Assembly: GCA_022835595.1 (NCBI GenBank)
Contig: BQUP01000010.1
Coordinates: 698,236-762,235 of the forward strand
Direction: 5' to 3'
DNA from: Cystobasidium ongulense
Lineage: Eukaryota; Basidiomycota; Cystobasidiomycetes; Cystobasidiales; Cystobasidiaceae
Length of the DNA: 64,000 nt
The notes beneath the pieces were generated by a model. It had not been told where the DNA came from. It did no database searches and worked only from the letters and a program-made list of their open reading frames with translations. A program made the translations under genes and the position numbers. Below are positions 45,881 through 57,500 of this stretch, one piece after another (the stretch's first letter is position 1; every line of letters begins with the position of its first letter).

Positions 45881-47726
45881 ATGGCTTCCTCGTTCTTCAT
45901 GACCAACTTTATCATATTCGGGGTCCTCACAGCGGGAAGCACCATCGCCCAGTCCTACCTCAAGCGGAAAGCTGGTGTCGAGGACGGCAGCAACTCTTCA
46001 GCAGCCTCTCACCCTGCTCAGAGCGGGTCTGCAAGGTCGTTATGGCGGTCTTACATCGTAGTCTACGCTCTTGTCATGGGTGAGTGCCCTTGGCGCATTA
46101 TGCAATCAATCAGTTAATCACTGATGATCTGTCTGGTATCATGTGGGGTACCTTGTTGCATCACAGGAGCGGACTGGCTACAAGGCAAGCTCGCAGCATT
46201 ACACCTCGGCTAAGCAGAAAGCTAATGCGACCTTCTGCTCCAGGACCCTACATGTTTCCTTTATACTCCGAGGCATACGGCTTCACTGACCGAACGGTGG
46301 CGTTTCTCTTCGTGTGCGGCTTCACTGCTGGAGGCGTCTCTGCCCCATATGTAGGAAAATGGGCGGATAAATAGTAAGCGCTGCACATCTCCCTCCACCA
46401 GTTTTGTCGCTGGCTAATGGAGTACATTTCTTGTCAACAGCGGGCGCAAGTTCATGTGTCTTGTCTTCTGTGGAACATATGCAGCTTCTTCCTTGATAGT
46501 CCTTATTCCGAGTCTCCCTTTGCTGCTGGTTGGCAGATTCTTGGGAGGAGTATCCACTGTAGGATTATTCCCTATGCTCTTCACATATCTATGGAGATTT
46601 GACCCCCTTTCTACTTCACCCAGTCGATCCTCTTCTCGTGTTTCGAGGCTTGGCTCATCGCAAGCGCGCACGATCTAGGTCTCCCCGACGCTGAGCTCTC
46701 CAGCATTCTTTCTCGGTGTACATTCATCAATGGCATTGTCGCCGCTCTCAGTGGAGTATTCAGCAACGTGATAGTCAATCACTTTGGCACGGTCAAAGCA
46801 CCGTTTGTCAGCAGTGCCGTTTGCTTGGGTCTAGCGGCGCTGGCTATACGAACAACATGGGCCGAGAACTATGGAAGCGATGCTGAAGGCGGCACTGCGA
46901 AATCAAAGGCGGAAGATACCAAGGTGGTCGATGAGGAGGCTAGGCAGCCTCTTGTCGAGGGCGCTGGACATAACTCGAACTACAAGCCAGGCAGCGGTGT
47001 CATTCAAGCTGTCCTGAAAGGTGCGTCTGTTCCCTATTGATGAGAGAAAGGACTCAGCCTTACTTATGCACATTGGTCAACTTCACAGACTCGAGTCTGA
47101 TGGCGCTAGGTATCACCCAAACCTTCTACGAGACGGCCATGTACCTTTTCGTCTTTCTCTGGGTCCCAGCTTTGCAGCTCGTTGCGCCCGCAGACGAGCA
47201 CCTACCATTCGGCATCATCTTCAGCGCCTTTATGTGCTGTATGAGCTTCGGCTCATCGATCTATGCATTCGCGGCCGATGCTGGCACCGAATCCTCGGTC
47301 AAGAGGCACGCTACTCTGGCGATAATCACGTGCCTCCTTGCTGCTGTTGCACTAGTCACCAGTGCGACGAGTACAAATCTACCTGTACGATTCTGGGCGT
47401 TTTGCGCGTTCGAAGCTACTGTCGGAATGTATTTCCCTATTCTTGGTACTCTGCGAGGTTCTCTGATTCCGGATGAAGCGCGTGCAACCGTAGGTCTTGA
47501 TCTCAGCTTCTCGCAAAAGGCAAACTATAGGGATCTTCACTGACGCCTGCATCTGACTTGTGTGTAGTTTTCGGCGGTCTTCCGTGTCCCTCTGAACGTT
47601 CTCGTGACGATATCGCTTCTCACTGGCGCAGAGTCTCACAAAGACCTGGTCATCTTTGCAAGTGTTGCCATGTTAGCAGTAGGAGCTCTGGCAATGTCTG
47701 TTGGCATCAGAAGCAGAGTGGCATAA
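45881..47726 (+). CDS. MFS transporter of the molybdate-anion (MFSD5/MOT2) type
   Basis: Membrane transporter with about 12 helices. Seven exons: 45881-46079, 46167-46184 (18 nt), 46244-46373, 46441-46558, 46624-47020, 47089-47489, 47568-47726; 1422 nt, 473 aa. Motifs of the MFSD5 family (PF05631): ADWLQGPYMFPLYSEAYGF, APYVGKWADKYGRKFMCLVF (MFS loop 2-3), GRFLGGVSTSILFSCFEAWL and LALGITQTFYETAMYLFVFL, shown here in part, plus DEARATFSAVFRVPLNVLVT. A charged cytosolic loop rich in Glu/Lys (about 285-325) separates the two halves. The intron after the 18-nt exon has a GC donor (CAAG|GCAAGC) and a normal AG end. Algal and human members move molybdate; the substrate here is inferred. Molybdate would serve nitrate reductase or sulfite oxidase, neither of which is in this window. 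Confidence 0.9.
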
Positions 47727-48232
47727 AGTATATATGCATAAAACGCAAGAGAACATAACTTTTCTGCAGCGCACTGTAACTGTACGGTAAATAGGTAGAT
47801 GTTTGCAGTATAGTGAGACTCAGTCAATAGATGAATTGGATGAGCATGTGCTAGGAGTAGCCTACAGCTCATGTTATAGCCGAGTACTAGACGCACTTGC
47901 CACCTTTGGCTCTGATAGCCAGCTGATCGAGAGTCTCGGCATCTGCACGCGGGAGACTTGACTTTCCGGTCCTTCTTAATTCTACCCAGCGCCAATCCCC
48001 GACAGCCACTCGGTTCGCGCGTCTGTTCACTTCGTCGCGCGTCAGCTACATCGTCCACGAGGTCCTCAACGGCTACCTCTGCAACGTGCTGCTTCCTTCG
48101 CTCGCGGCTGTGCGAACCTGCCCCCGCTCGAGCCCTCCGCCCTCCGCCTCAACGGTGTGCCATACTGGAGATAGACTGCGATTGACTGCATAACGCGAAG
48201 GAAAACCAGAAGTCGGGCCTAGTATCTTCAAC
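47727..48232. other. Gap between MFSD5-like gene and first methyltransferase
   Basis: 506 bp. The left part is the transporter 3' UTR. The right part (from 47887) carries the tentative small minus-strand gene described separately, or is otherwise promoter sequence for the methyltransferase. Confidence 0.4.
47887..48191 (-). CDS. Tentative small basic protein, two exons
   Basis: Built from 48077-48191 and 47887-48029 on the minus strand with a 47-nt intron (donor AG|GTAGCC, branch-like GCTGAC, acceptor GACGAAG); 258 nt, 85 aa. The phases match and both exons end cleanly. The C-terminal half looks protein-like (VNRRANRVAVGDWRWVEL, DAETLDQLAIRAKGGKCV) and ends in GGKCV. The N-terminal exon is less convincing. 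I do not recognise the family. Two other frames are open across parts of the same DNA, one of about 140 codons with odd composition. The start lies only 41 bp from the start of the divergent methyltransferase gene. It could be noise; transcript or homology evidence would decide. Confidence 0.35.
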
Positions 48233-49782
48233 ATGATTGCCAAGATGGGCAGTAGCGTATCTACATTCCGGCAACAGCATCCTCGCTACTTTATCGCGAG
48301 CCTGTGCACCGGTGCACTCTTCGTGCTGTTCATGCTAGCCGGGCCAACAGAAGGTGGATTCAAAGACCGCTATCTAGGCTATACATACCCCCCTCCAGTT
48401 TCGTCTGCATACATCAAAGACGATGGCTATCCTGCGTTAGGGCCTAGAGATATTACTGCAGCGGTCAGGAGAAGCGAGCAGATATGGCTGGAAAATAAGA
48501 AGAAGCGCGAGGCTTTCATAAAAGAGAAAGGTGGACTTGAGGGTATGCGCATGTTTAGCGACAAAGCTTGGGTGGGGTACGGTCAGATGTTCACACTTTG
48601 GTAGGTACTTCCTTGCCTGAATGACTTGCGTCTCCATGACTGATGATAGTCGATCATCGGTAACCGACCGCCGTGCATAACAGGGATATCTTCACACCTT
48701 CTTTCCCGTGTCCATGGGAAGTCAATAGAATTGGGCGTATGGCAGATGGCGGCAAGGTGAGCTGGTGCGATGTCTCTTCTCATCTTCGCCATCTGACGCG
48801 TATGATCTTGGACAGTACGTATGCGGTCTTCCCCGGATAACGCAGACGCGCAAGGATAAATGCGTAATTTACTCATTCGGTGTCGAGCGTGAATCATCGT
48901 GGGAAGCAGAGATATTAGAAACCACGGAGTGTGAGATCTGGATGTACGATTTCTCAGTGACAGAGGTAAGCTTTGGTACCATCATGCTTTCACTTAGCCA
49001 GGCCTGCCCGCTGACATAGCATTGCTTTGCACGCAATCAGTATGGACCTCAACTCAAAGCCATGGATCCAGAAATGAGCAAGCGGGCTCACTTCCATCCC
49101 TACGTACGTTCTCGCTAGACCAGTCTGCATTTGCGGACAACGAAGCTGATCTATTCTGTGGCTTATGACAGGGAATCGGCAAAGAAGACAAAACAGTTGA
49201 CGGACATCCCTTCTATACTCTACGGTCCTTGATGAAGATGAATGGTCATGACTGGATCGACATCTTGAAAGTAGACGTTGAAGGCGCAGAATTCCAGATC
49301 ATGCCCGAGGTAGTAAAGGATTTCGGAAAGGGAAATCTACCATTCGGGCAATTGTTGATGGAGATTCACGCTGAACGTACACCCAACGCTTACAAGACGG
49401 AAGAGTTCGGTGCCTGGTGGCATTTACTGGAAGACGCAGGACTGAGAGCTTTCAATTCGGAATTGAACTACCCTGGTACGTATATTCCCCTCGTGTTCCA
49501 GCTTAGTAAAGGATACTGATCAATTCCATGACTTGAATCCTACTTTTCAGCAATTCACTGGTGAGCTTTGACGATTCCAAGTATATACCAAGCATGTTCT
49601 GTAACTGACGTTGTACCCATGCTCCCCTAGGCTGCGTTTCCCAACTGCTCTAGAGATGAATGTGAGTAGCTCGTTCCTGTTCTGTACTTGCACTTTGAGA
49701 CTGAGGCATATTTTTATGGTCATAGTTCGTAAATAACTGTAACGGCAAAGCCAACTGTGGTACTTTGCTGCGCGACGTGTAG
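48233..49782 (+). CDS. Membrane-anchored FkbM/Methyltransf_22-like methyltransferase, copy A
   Basis: Eight exons: 48233-48600, 48684-48756, 48816-48965, 49041-49103, 49172-49475, 49551-49560 (10 nt), 49631-49661, 49726-49782; 1056 nt, 351 aa. A short basic N-terminus and one helix (YFIASLCTGALFVLFMLAG, about 19-37) give a type II topology. The domain then shows CPWEVNRIGRMADGGKYVCG, VIYSFGVERESSWEAEI (an SAM-site-like strand with GVE), CEIWMYDFSV, DWIDILKVDVEGAEFQIMPE (FkbM-type acidic loop), LLMEIHAERTPNAY and LRAFNSELNYPAIHWLRFP. The C-terminus has CNGKANCGTLL. Proteins of this type are Golgi or ER enzymes of unknown acceptor, perhaps glycans. Copy B 2.3 kb downstream is a clear paralogue on the same strand. 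A second in-frame ATG at 48245 could be the start. Confidence 0.88.
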
Positions 49783-52086
49783 CCACCTTCGTAATCTGTC
49801 CATAGCTCAGACGCCGTCTCATTAGCAAAGCAGTATTGCATCATTCAATATGTAGGCATGGGCGGGTGATGTTCCGATTATCCTCGCTAAGGACGTTGAC
49901 CTGCGTATTCATAGAATCTCATGCTCCAATTTATTGGCTACTATAGCTCGATGCGTCGACAGAAGGTTACGCATTGATGAAATATCCGCAAATAGTCTGC
50001 ATGTCATATACTGATTGACCTCTCACCGGTCTACTACTTCAGGCCTTAGTCGTCTGGCTACCATGCTACTTACTTTGCCAAGGAAAGCGCATGAACAACA
50101 GCTGTCACTGCTCTCGCCCTATCGTGTATATAGAGTCATGCGAGGTCTTAGTCCTCTGCCATATGCTCTTGAAGTGAGGGTCAGACAAAATCGACTGCCT
50201 GCTGAAACGAGGAAGGACCCATCTTCTTGCAGATGTACAGCAGCATCACTTACAGCAAGGCTGCACCATTCAGTGACCATCGGGAAATTACCTGGTTGTA
50301 CCATACTCACAGCAGGGTGTATTCCCCAGTCTTGCGCTGGGTGTGGCCCGCTAAATACACCTGGGCGGCACCCAACTCAATTCCTGGGCATTGCCCAAGT
50401 GCAACTCTGGTACTGTGTCGCCATGCCTTCTGGCAGGTAACCAATGTCACAACTACTTGTTAAAGTAAATTTCCCAAATTCGTAAAGGGGCTTTGGGAGA
50501 TGAAAAATAGAATGCTTGACACTATTGAACCTTTAATATGTGACTCTATCAAGCGCAACTTGCACCTTGTCGACCTGGCGTATCGCTTACTTTGTGGCAA
50601 ACCACGTCGGCCATAATGCAACTTCAATGACAGCGCAACAATGCCTGTTGGGAGGCTTCAATCCACCTAAAGAACATTTTGTATATTCGAAAATTGTATG
50701 ATAACTTCTATAGGTCGTAGGGAGATGTTCGGGAAAAGAAATGGTAAAGTACCGTGACACGTAAAACCTAAAACCCCATTACAATGAACAACCGGAGTAC
50801 GGATTTCCCGAAGGCCGAATGAAAGAATAGAAAGTAGCAGATTACCTCTTTAGACACTCGCTGATGCCTATGAGCTATCAACAGAGTTTGGCTGAAGGGA
50901 ATTGACCTTCTAGTAGCCGTCGAAAGCTGTACGCCACAGTTCTGTGTTCGGACCAAAAGCCCGTTCAAACATACTGAGATTCCCTGTGAATCCGCTTCGC
51001 ATGTGCCTTAGTATCAACTGATATGCCAGTAGTAATAACAGCGGTGTCAGACGATTGACAGATTGTGTAGTAAATATCCACAATAGTGACGTTCGATCCG
51101 CGAGCGATTCGAGCTTCACCGGAGCATATATGTGACTCGTTGAACGATTTGACTTGAGTCTGCTATGTGTCGGTCCAATGTGAATGCATTGTTACATAGT
51201 TCCATTGAACAGATCATGAAAATGGAATAAATCACGGAGCGTCTTGCTTGGATGGAGTTTCCGACTGTCTCAGATGGTGACCAAGAGCTTGGGGGTGCTC
51301 AACCAGCTATCAGATACATCATCTGGAGGGTTACTTCTGCTGTGACGGTCTCAAGTGACGAGTCTGTCATTTGAAATATCTGACCGTCGGTTGAACACTT
51401 ATGACCTTCGTCCGCGCACGTGACCAGAGGTAAGGCACAGATCGCCTTCCTGCAGATCAAGGCTAACTTTGCCATACCAGGCAATTTGCGATTGTCGTCG
51501 AGCTTCACCATAAAAGTACAACCTAATACTTCTTCGTACCCGGACGGGCTTGCGTACGCCGAGATGGCGCAAGAAGAGCCCGTCAACGATGCGTACGAGC
51601 AGGAATGCTGTGGCTGAGACCGGCAAAACGCTGCACAGCCTGGGCTGAAAGGTGAAACCTTACGGAGTTGCATAACGTATAATCTACCCTGTTCGGCGTT
51701 CGCTTCACCAAAGGGCGGGCGATGCAGTACGGTAGAGCTGGAGGCATGCTCATCCAACGGCCTTCTTCCGCCGTGTGTTATTCAATAGCACAGCAACTTT
51801 GAGGCATCGTCGCGCTGGTTGTAAATGTGAATTTGTGAAACCCACCACATGCCCGATTGGGCCTGGGCTGTACAGCAGGATGGCGGCACACAGCGGGAGA
51901 CCAGGCGACAGGTCCAGCGTCATTCAGATTGCCTGCTTGTCTTGTCAATAACTTGCATAGGTATATCGCAGAACCCACTTAAGTGTCTTGCTACGGTCAG
52001 ATAGTCTTGCGAAGCCTTTCTTCTCACAAGGCGCCAAGTCCGCGTGCCGAGTGGTGACACTGTGACAGTCACTGGAAGGAAGGAAG
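49783..52086. other. Gene-poor 2.3-kb spacer between the two methyltransferase paralogues
   Basis: This is the largest gap in the window. Unsupported frames occur on both strands, the longest being 152 codons on the minus strand (51299-51757) and 142 on the plus strand (50015-50440). Neither resembles the flanking methyltransferases or a family I know. I looked for the paralogue motifs (CPWEV, GVERESSWEAE, DVEGAEF) and did not find a decayed third copy. No terminal repeats or transposon-like ends were seen. Confidence 0.45.
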
Positions 52087-53807
52087 ATGAACAGCAAGTA
52101 TAGCAGTCTCGCGACACACGCCGTACAATGGCGGCAGCAACATGCTCGCATGACATGGGTCATCTTAGCGGTCTGCTCGCTCTTCCTGGTCACTTTCCTC
52201 TTCCACGATGAGGCGCTCGACCATTACTATGCAGAAGATCAGGACGGTTTAATGCTGAAAGAGCTGCCACCGCTGGAGACGGCCGACAATCATTCAATAG
52301 ATGATAGTGTTGATATCTCGCCGAAGGATCTTAGACGAGCTGTAAACCGCTCCGAACAGCTTTGGAAGAATAACGTCAAAAAGCGAAGGGCGTTTATCGA
52401 GGCACAAGGCGGACTGGGGAAAATCAGAGAGTTTGCAGACAAGGCGCATGGCTGGGGACAACCTTTTACCCTTGTGAGTATTTCTTCTCGGTGTGAATGA
52501 ACCAGTGCTGCCCACACTGACTACTTCCACGGACCTTGCCAACAGTGGTGAGCATTAGTCGGATTTGGTGCCACACCGTGCAGGCGTGGCTTGACGATAA
52601 CGTGCCCAGATCTCTAACTGCTTGCTCTTTGTTATAGGGATATATATGTACCAAGCTATCCATGTCCATGGGAGGTTGAGCGCGTAGGTCGCATGGCTGA
52701 TGGCGGAAAGGTATGTTGTTCTGCACAATAGCGATCACATCCCAGTTCATGGCCTGAACGCCTCCTGATTGTATCCTACAGTATACATGTGGTCTTCCAC
52801 GGATACAGCAGACAAAAGGCAAGAAATGTGTCGTATACTCTTTCGGAGTTGAGCGCGAATCTTCTTGGGAAGCGGAAATTCTTGAAAGAACGGACTGCGA
52901 GATCTTCATGTACGACTACTCGGTAGAAAAGGTGAGCAGTCTTTCGAGCTCAAGATTAGTATGCGGGAGCAGGAAGCTTAGACAATTTGCGTTTGCTTCA
53001 GTTCGGGCCACAACTGGAAGCCATGGATAAAGAGGTGTCGAAGCGGGCCCACTTTTTCCAGATTGGCGTTGGTGATAAGGACGAGATTAAAGATGGGCAT
53101 CAATTTCACACACTCACTACACTCATGAAGAACAATGGACATGAGTGGATCGATATATTCAAGATCGATGTAGAGGGAGCTGAATTCAAGTAAGCTCTCA
53201 GCTAGGATAAGCACCTTATCGCCGATATTAGTCTCAGCTGACAACCAAACATCAGAATCTTGCCTGATATTATTGAGGAATTCGGCGAAGGAAAGCTTCC
53301 CTGTAGGTTTGACCGAGTCTAAGGTACGCGGCAAGGTCAGGTCAGTACTGATAATCTTTCGTTATCCAGTCTCGCAAATGCTTCTTGAGATCCATGCGCA
53401 AGCGACAACGCATCCCTACAGCCCTGCCGACTTCGACGCGTGGTGGGATGCGCTTGAAAGGGCTGGATTGAGAGCTTTCAGCTCAGAGCTAAACTATCCA
53501 GCAATACACTGTGAGAGACCGCAGTGCATACAACTTACCGGAAGTGTTTGAAGACGACTAATATCGAACCCTGTTGCACTTTCAAGGGAACCCCTTTCCC
53601 ACTGCCATGTGAGTTGAATCGCCATAAGATGTTCGAAGCCGCTCGTAACTAACGCTCTTGCCACTACAGGGAAATGAATGTGGGTATACTTACTGCGGTA
53701 TCGACCCACTCCTGCCTATAGGAAAACCAACTAATGCATCGCTTGTTTGACGGCAGTTTTTGAACACATGCAATGGCCGGGAGGATTGCGGAACACTGCT
53801 GCGATGA
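52087..53807 (+). CDS. Membrane-anchored FkbM/Methyltransf_22-like methyltransferase, copy B, with an apparent 2-nt exon
   Basis: Paralogue of copy A. Ten exons: 52087-52473, 52546-52547 (2 nt), 52638-52710, 52782-52931, 53002-53189, 53256-53302, 53370-53510, 53587-53608 (22 nt), 53670-53679 (10 nt), 53757-53807; 1071 nt, 356 aa. Membrane helix MTWVILAVCSLFLVTFLF at about 22-39. Then CPWEVERVGRMADGGKYTCG, VVYSFGVERESSWEAEI, CEIFMYDYSV, WIDIFKIDVEGAEFKILPD, LLEIHAQATTHPYSP and LRAFSSELNYPAIHW. It ends CNGREDCGTLLR, aligning end to end with copy A. The Trp before DIYVPSYPCPW needs TG from the 2-nt exon plus G of the next exon; skipping it breaks the frame within a few codons. Several intron sites differ from copy A. 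Function is unknown; the acceptor may be a glycan. Confidence 0.85.
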
Positions 53808-54502
53808 TCGCGCTGATGAAGCGCTCGAAGTCAATCAGAGGGACGACATGGATCTGAGAATGTTTAATAAGCGTTGTCACTTGGTAGACAGTTGGTGCAG
53901 TGAAAAGCTTTTTTATTGTCGTTTGTGACAGACATGAAGGTTACGTGCTGCAGTAGGACAGTCCGGAACGTTCAGAAGGACAATGTGTAATTTAGTAGTT
54001 CCGGTGTATGCATACAGTCTAAGTGCTGTTCTTGATTACATCAATGTATCCAGGTTGATGCATTGACTAATCTTCGCGCAGTACTCTGTCCGGATGTGTG
54101 CCACCCGCATAAGTCTTTGCGACGGTTGTCAAAGGCCCGGCTACGATACTTGCTGGTCAAGTCTGGCTGACTTACAGCCTATGCTGCCGGCGACTTAATC
54201 AGACTACAGGATCTGACGACAGTTGTGTTGAATACAGCTTTGATCTGATTAAAATCCGCCACCCGCCGGCCAGCCGTTGTCTTCAATGCAGTCTTGCTTT
54301 CAAGCAGCTACCAACACAAGTTAACTGCAGCAAGCACAGGAAGCGAAGCCAGGGTACTGTGTTCCTTACACTCGAGATCCACCCTGGCTCACAGTCCTCA
54401 AGCTCGCAACCCACTCTCTTTGCCCAGCTGGCTCTTCAGCTCAATAAGCAAGTAGAACAAAGCAAGTCGGCCTCACGGCTTCTGTGATACTAGCTCGTCA
54501 AC
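53808..54502. promoter_or_regulatory. CCC2 upstream region
   Basis: About 700 bp between methyltransferase copy B and the copper ATPase, both on the plus strand. It should hold the B 3' UTR and the CCC2 promoter. I see no gene and no clear copper- or iron-response element. Confidence 0.4.
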
Positions 54503-57500
54503 ATGGCGGAGACTACAGTACTACAGGTGCAGGGTATGACGTGCGGAGGTGAGCGAAATCCACAGCGTGTCCTGCTGGGTGTCGTGCTCCTGGCTGACTT
54601 GCCACTCACCGCCCTTGACGGTCCGCAGCCTGCGTAAACGCTATCGAAGGCGGACTTGCAGGTCAAGTCGGCATTCAATCCGTGTCTGTCGCTCTTTTGT
54701 AAGCTTCCATCGATTGGCGACAACCCGTCGCACATCTGTTGGCTGACATTTCGTTGTTTACGTCGCGACAGAGCGGAAAAGGCTACAATCACATATGATC
54801 CAGCCGTGTGGACGCCAGAGAAACTAGCTGGTGAGATTGAGGTACGCTTCTTGCCTAAAAGACAACTTGAAGCCACTAGGAATGAACGCTCATGACTCTC
54901 TTGCTGTTGGATCCTGCAGGATTTCGGTTTCGAGGCGACCCCGTTGCTCATGCCACACGAGACAACGGGTGGCGTTGATGTTGTTGCGCTCTCCGTGTAT
55001 GGCATGACTTGCGCTTCGTGGGTTCCGTACCTTTGGTGATCTAGGGCTTTAGCTCACATCATGTTTAGCTGCACCTCTTCGCTCGAAAAGGGACTTCTGG
55101 CTCTGGCTGGAGTCAGCGCAGTTTCGGTCTCCCTCACTCCGGGCAGAGCTCAAATTACGTACGAACGGGCAGCACTAGGCATTCGCGACATAGTTGAAGA
55201 AATAGAGAGCCTCGGATTCGATGCTGTTCTATCATCCGAAGAATCAAACATCATGCAGATGCAATCCCTCACTCGTACCAAAGAAGTTCAAGCATGGCGC
55301 AAAGCATTCTGGCGTTCTCTCTCTTTTGCCTTACCAGTTTTCACCCTCAGCATGATCCTTCCCATGATCCCGCTCTTCCGTCCATTGGTCAACTTTCGCT
55401 TATTGCCCGGAATTTATCTTGGAGACATGATCTGCCTGGCGCTCACCTTGCCAGTGCAATTTGGACCTGGCCTCGGTCTCAAGCTGCATCGTTCAGCCTG
55501 GAAGGCTTTGAAGCATGGTGCTCCCACAATGGATGTATTGGTCATGTTTGGCACTAGCGCCGCATTTGTATACTCAATATTCGTCATCCTATACACCATT
55601 ATCTCGGGAGACCCCGATTCGCACCCAACAGTCTTCTTTGACACCTCAACGATGGTCATTACCTTTGTCAGCTTCGGAAGATACCTCGAGAACATGGTGA
55701 AAGGCAAAACTTCTGCAGCTTTATCGAAGCTTCTGTCCCTAACCCCAGCCAAGACAACCATTTATACCGATGCGCCAGCCTGTACTTCCGAAAAGACGAT
55801 ATCTACGGACCTTGTACAGGTCAATGATTACGTCAAGGTTGTTCCAGGCGACAGAATACCTGCCGACGGCTTCGTCATCAAAGGCGAATCAAGCTTGGAC
55901 GAAAGTATGGTTACAGGAGAAGTTATGCCCGTCGTGAAGAGAATAGGGGATCAAGTAATAGGCGGAACGGTCAATGGGCCTGGGTCTTTCGACATGCGTG
56001 TCAGCAAAGCAGGGAAAGATACAGCCTTGAGTCAAATCGTCAAACTCGTTGAAGAAGCTCAGACCAGCAAAGCGCCCATTCAAGCATTTGCGGACACAGT
56101 CGCTGGCTACTTTGTTCCCGTTGTCATCGCATTGAGTCTCCTCACTTTCACCGTTTGGATGGTCATAGCCCATACTACCTCAACACTTCCTCACATCTTC
56201 CACGAAGCCGGCGCGAACAAGTTCATGGTCTGCCTGAAACTCTGCATCAGCGTTGTTGTCGTGGCTTGCCCATGCGCCTTGGGTCTGAGCACACCAACGG
56301 CGGTCATGGTGGGCACAGGCGTCGGAGCGCAAAATGGTATTCTCATCAAAGGCTCAGGACCACTAGAGGCCAGTCACAAAGTCGATAGGATTCTTTTGGA
56401 CAAGACAGGTACCTTGACTGTCGGAAAGCTCGAAGTTGTAGGCATGCGATGGACAGATCAAGCAACAGGGAGCCCGCGCCGAACATCTATTGATATACCC
56501 AAGGCACAGCGAGGAGGTGAATGGTCTGCTACACAGAGCGACGTCCTTTTCATGATTGCAGCCGCAGAGAGCAGGTCCGAGCATCCTCTGGCCCAAGCAG
56601 TCGGTGCCTTCGCAAAACGCACCCTCAATTTTGTCGAACTCCCTACACATGTATATGCAAGCGACTTTGAAAGTGTCACTGGCTCGGGTATACGGTGTCA
56701 TGTCACAGGCAAATTTGCAGGGTCATCTAAAACAGAAAAGCACAGCGTTCTCATCGGTAACCTACAATTCCTGACAAGCAGCAAGATCAGTATACCGGAC
56801 ACAATACGAGCTTTCAGAGAACGAGAAGAAGCTCTAGGCAGGACTGCAATCTTCATAGCCGTTGATCGCAATCTCTCCTGTGCGGTTTCACTGTCCGATA
56901 CCATAAAGCCCGAGGCACGACAAGTGGTGGACGCTCTCCGGTTCATGGGAATCGGTGTTATGCTTGTGACGGGTGACCAAGAGGCGACTGCTCAAGCAAT
57001 AGCAGCCGAGGTCGGTATAGCACCGCAAGACGTTTTCGCAGGCGTCAAACCCGAAGGCAAGCGCGAGCTGGTCCAACGGTTTCAGGGGCAAGGTCACACC
57101 GTTGCTATGGTCGGAGACGGAGTTAATGATTCGCCAGCCCTGGCTGCCGCAGACGTTGGCATGGCGCTTTGCTCAGGAACAGATATTGCAATCGAAGCTG
57201 CCGATGTTGTATTGATGCGGTCGGACCTGCTCGATGTGGTTGCCGCCATCGACCTGGCACGAACAATTTTCCGCAAGATAAGGATGAACTTCTTCTGGGC
57301 CGCTGTAAGGACCGTCGGCTACATGTAGACTGAACTATACTGAAGCTTCTTGTTACTAGATCTACAATGTTATCGGTATTCCGCTGGCTATGGGTTGTCT
57401 GCTCCCTTGGGGCATACATCTACATCCGATGTTAGCAGGCGCGGCGATGGCTATGAGTAGTGTCAGTGTCGTGACAAGTAGTCTGATGTTGAAAAAGTGG

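Noticed and set aside
47636-48058. 140-codon minus-strand frame
   Set aside because: It begins at a non-ATG codon or internally and has odd composition. The phase-matched spliced model in another frame explains the region better, though weakly.
50015-50440. 142-codon plus-strand frame between the methyltransferases
   Set aside because: The composition is random-looking, a minus frame and another plus frame overlap it, and no motif is shared with the flanking genes.
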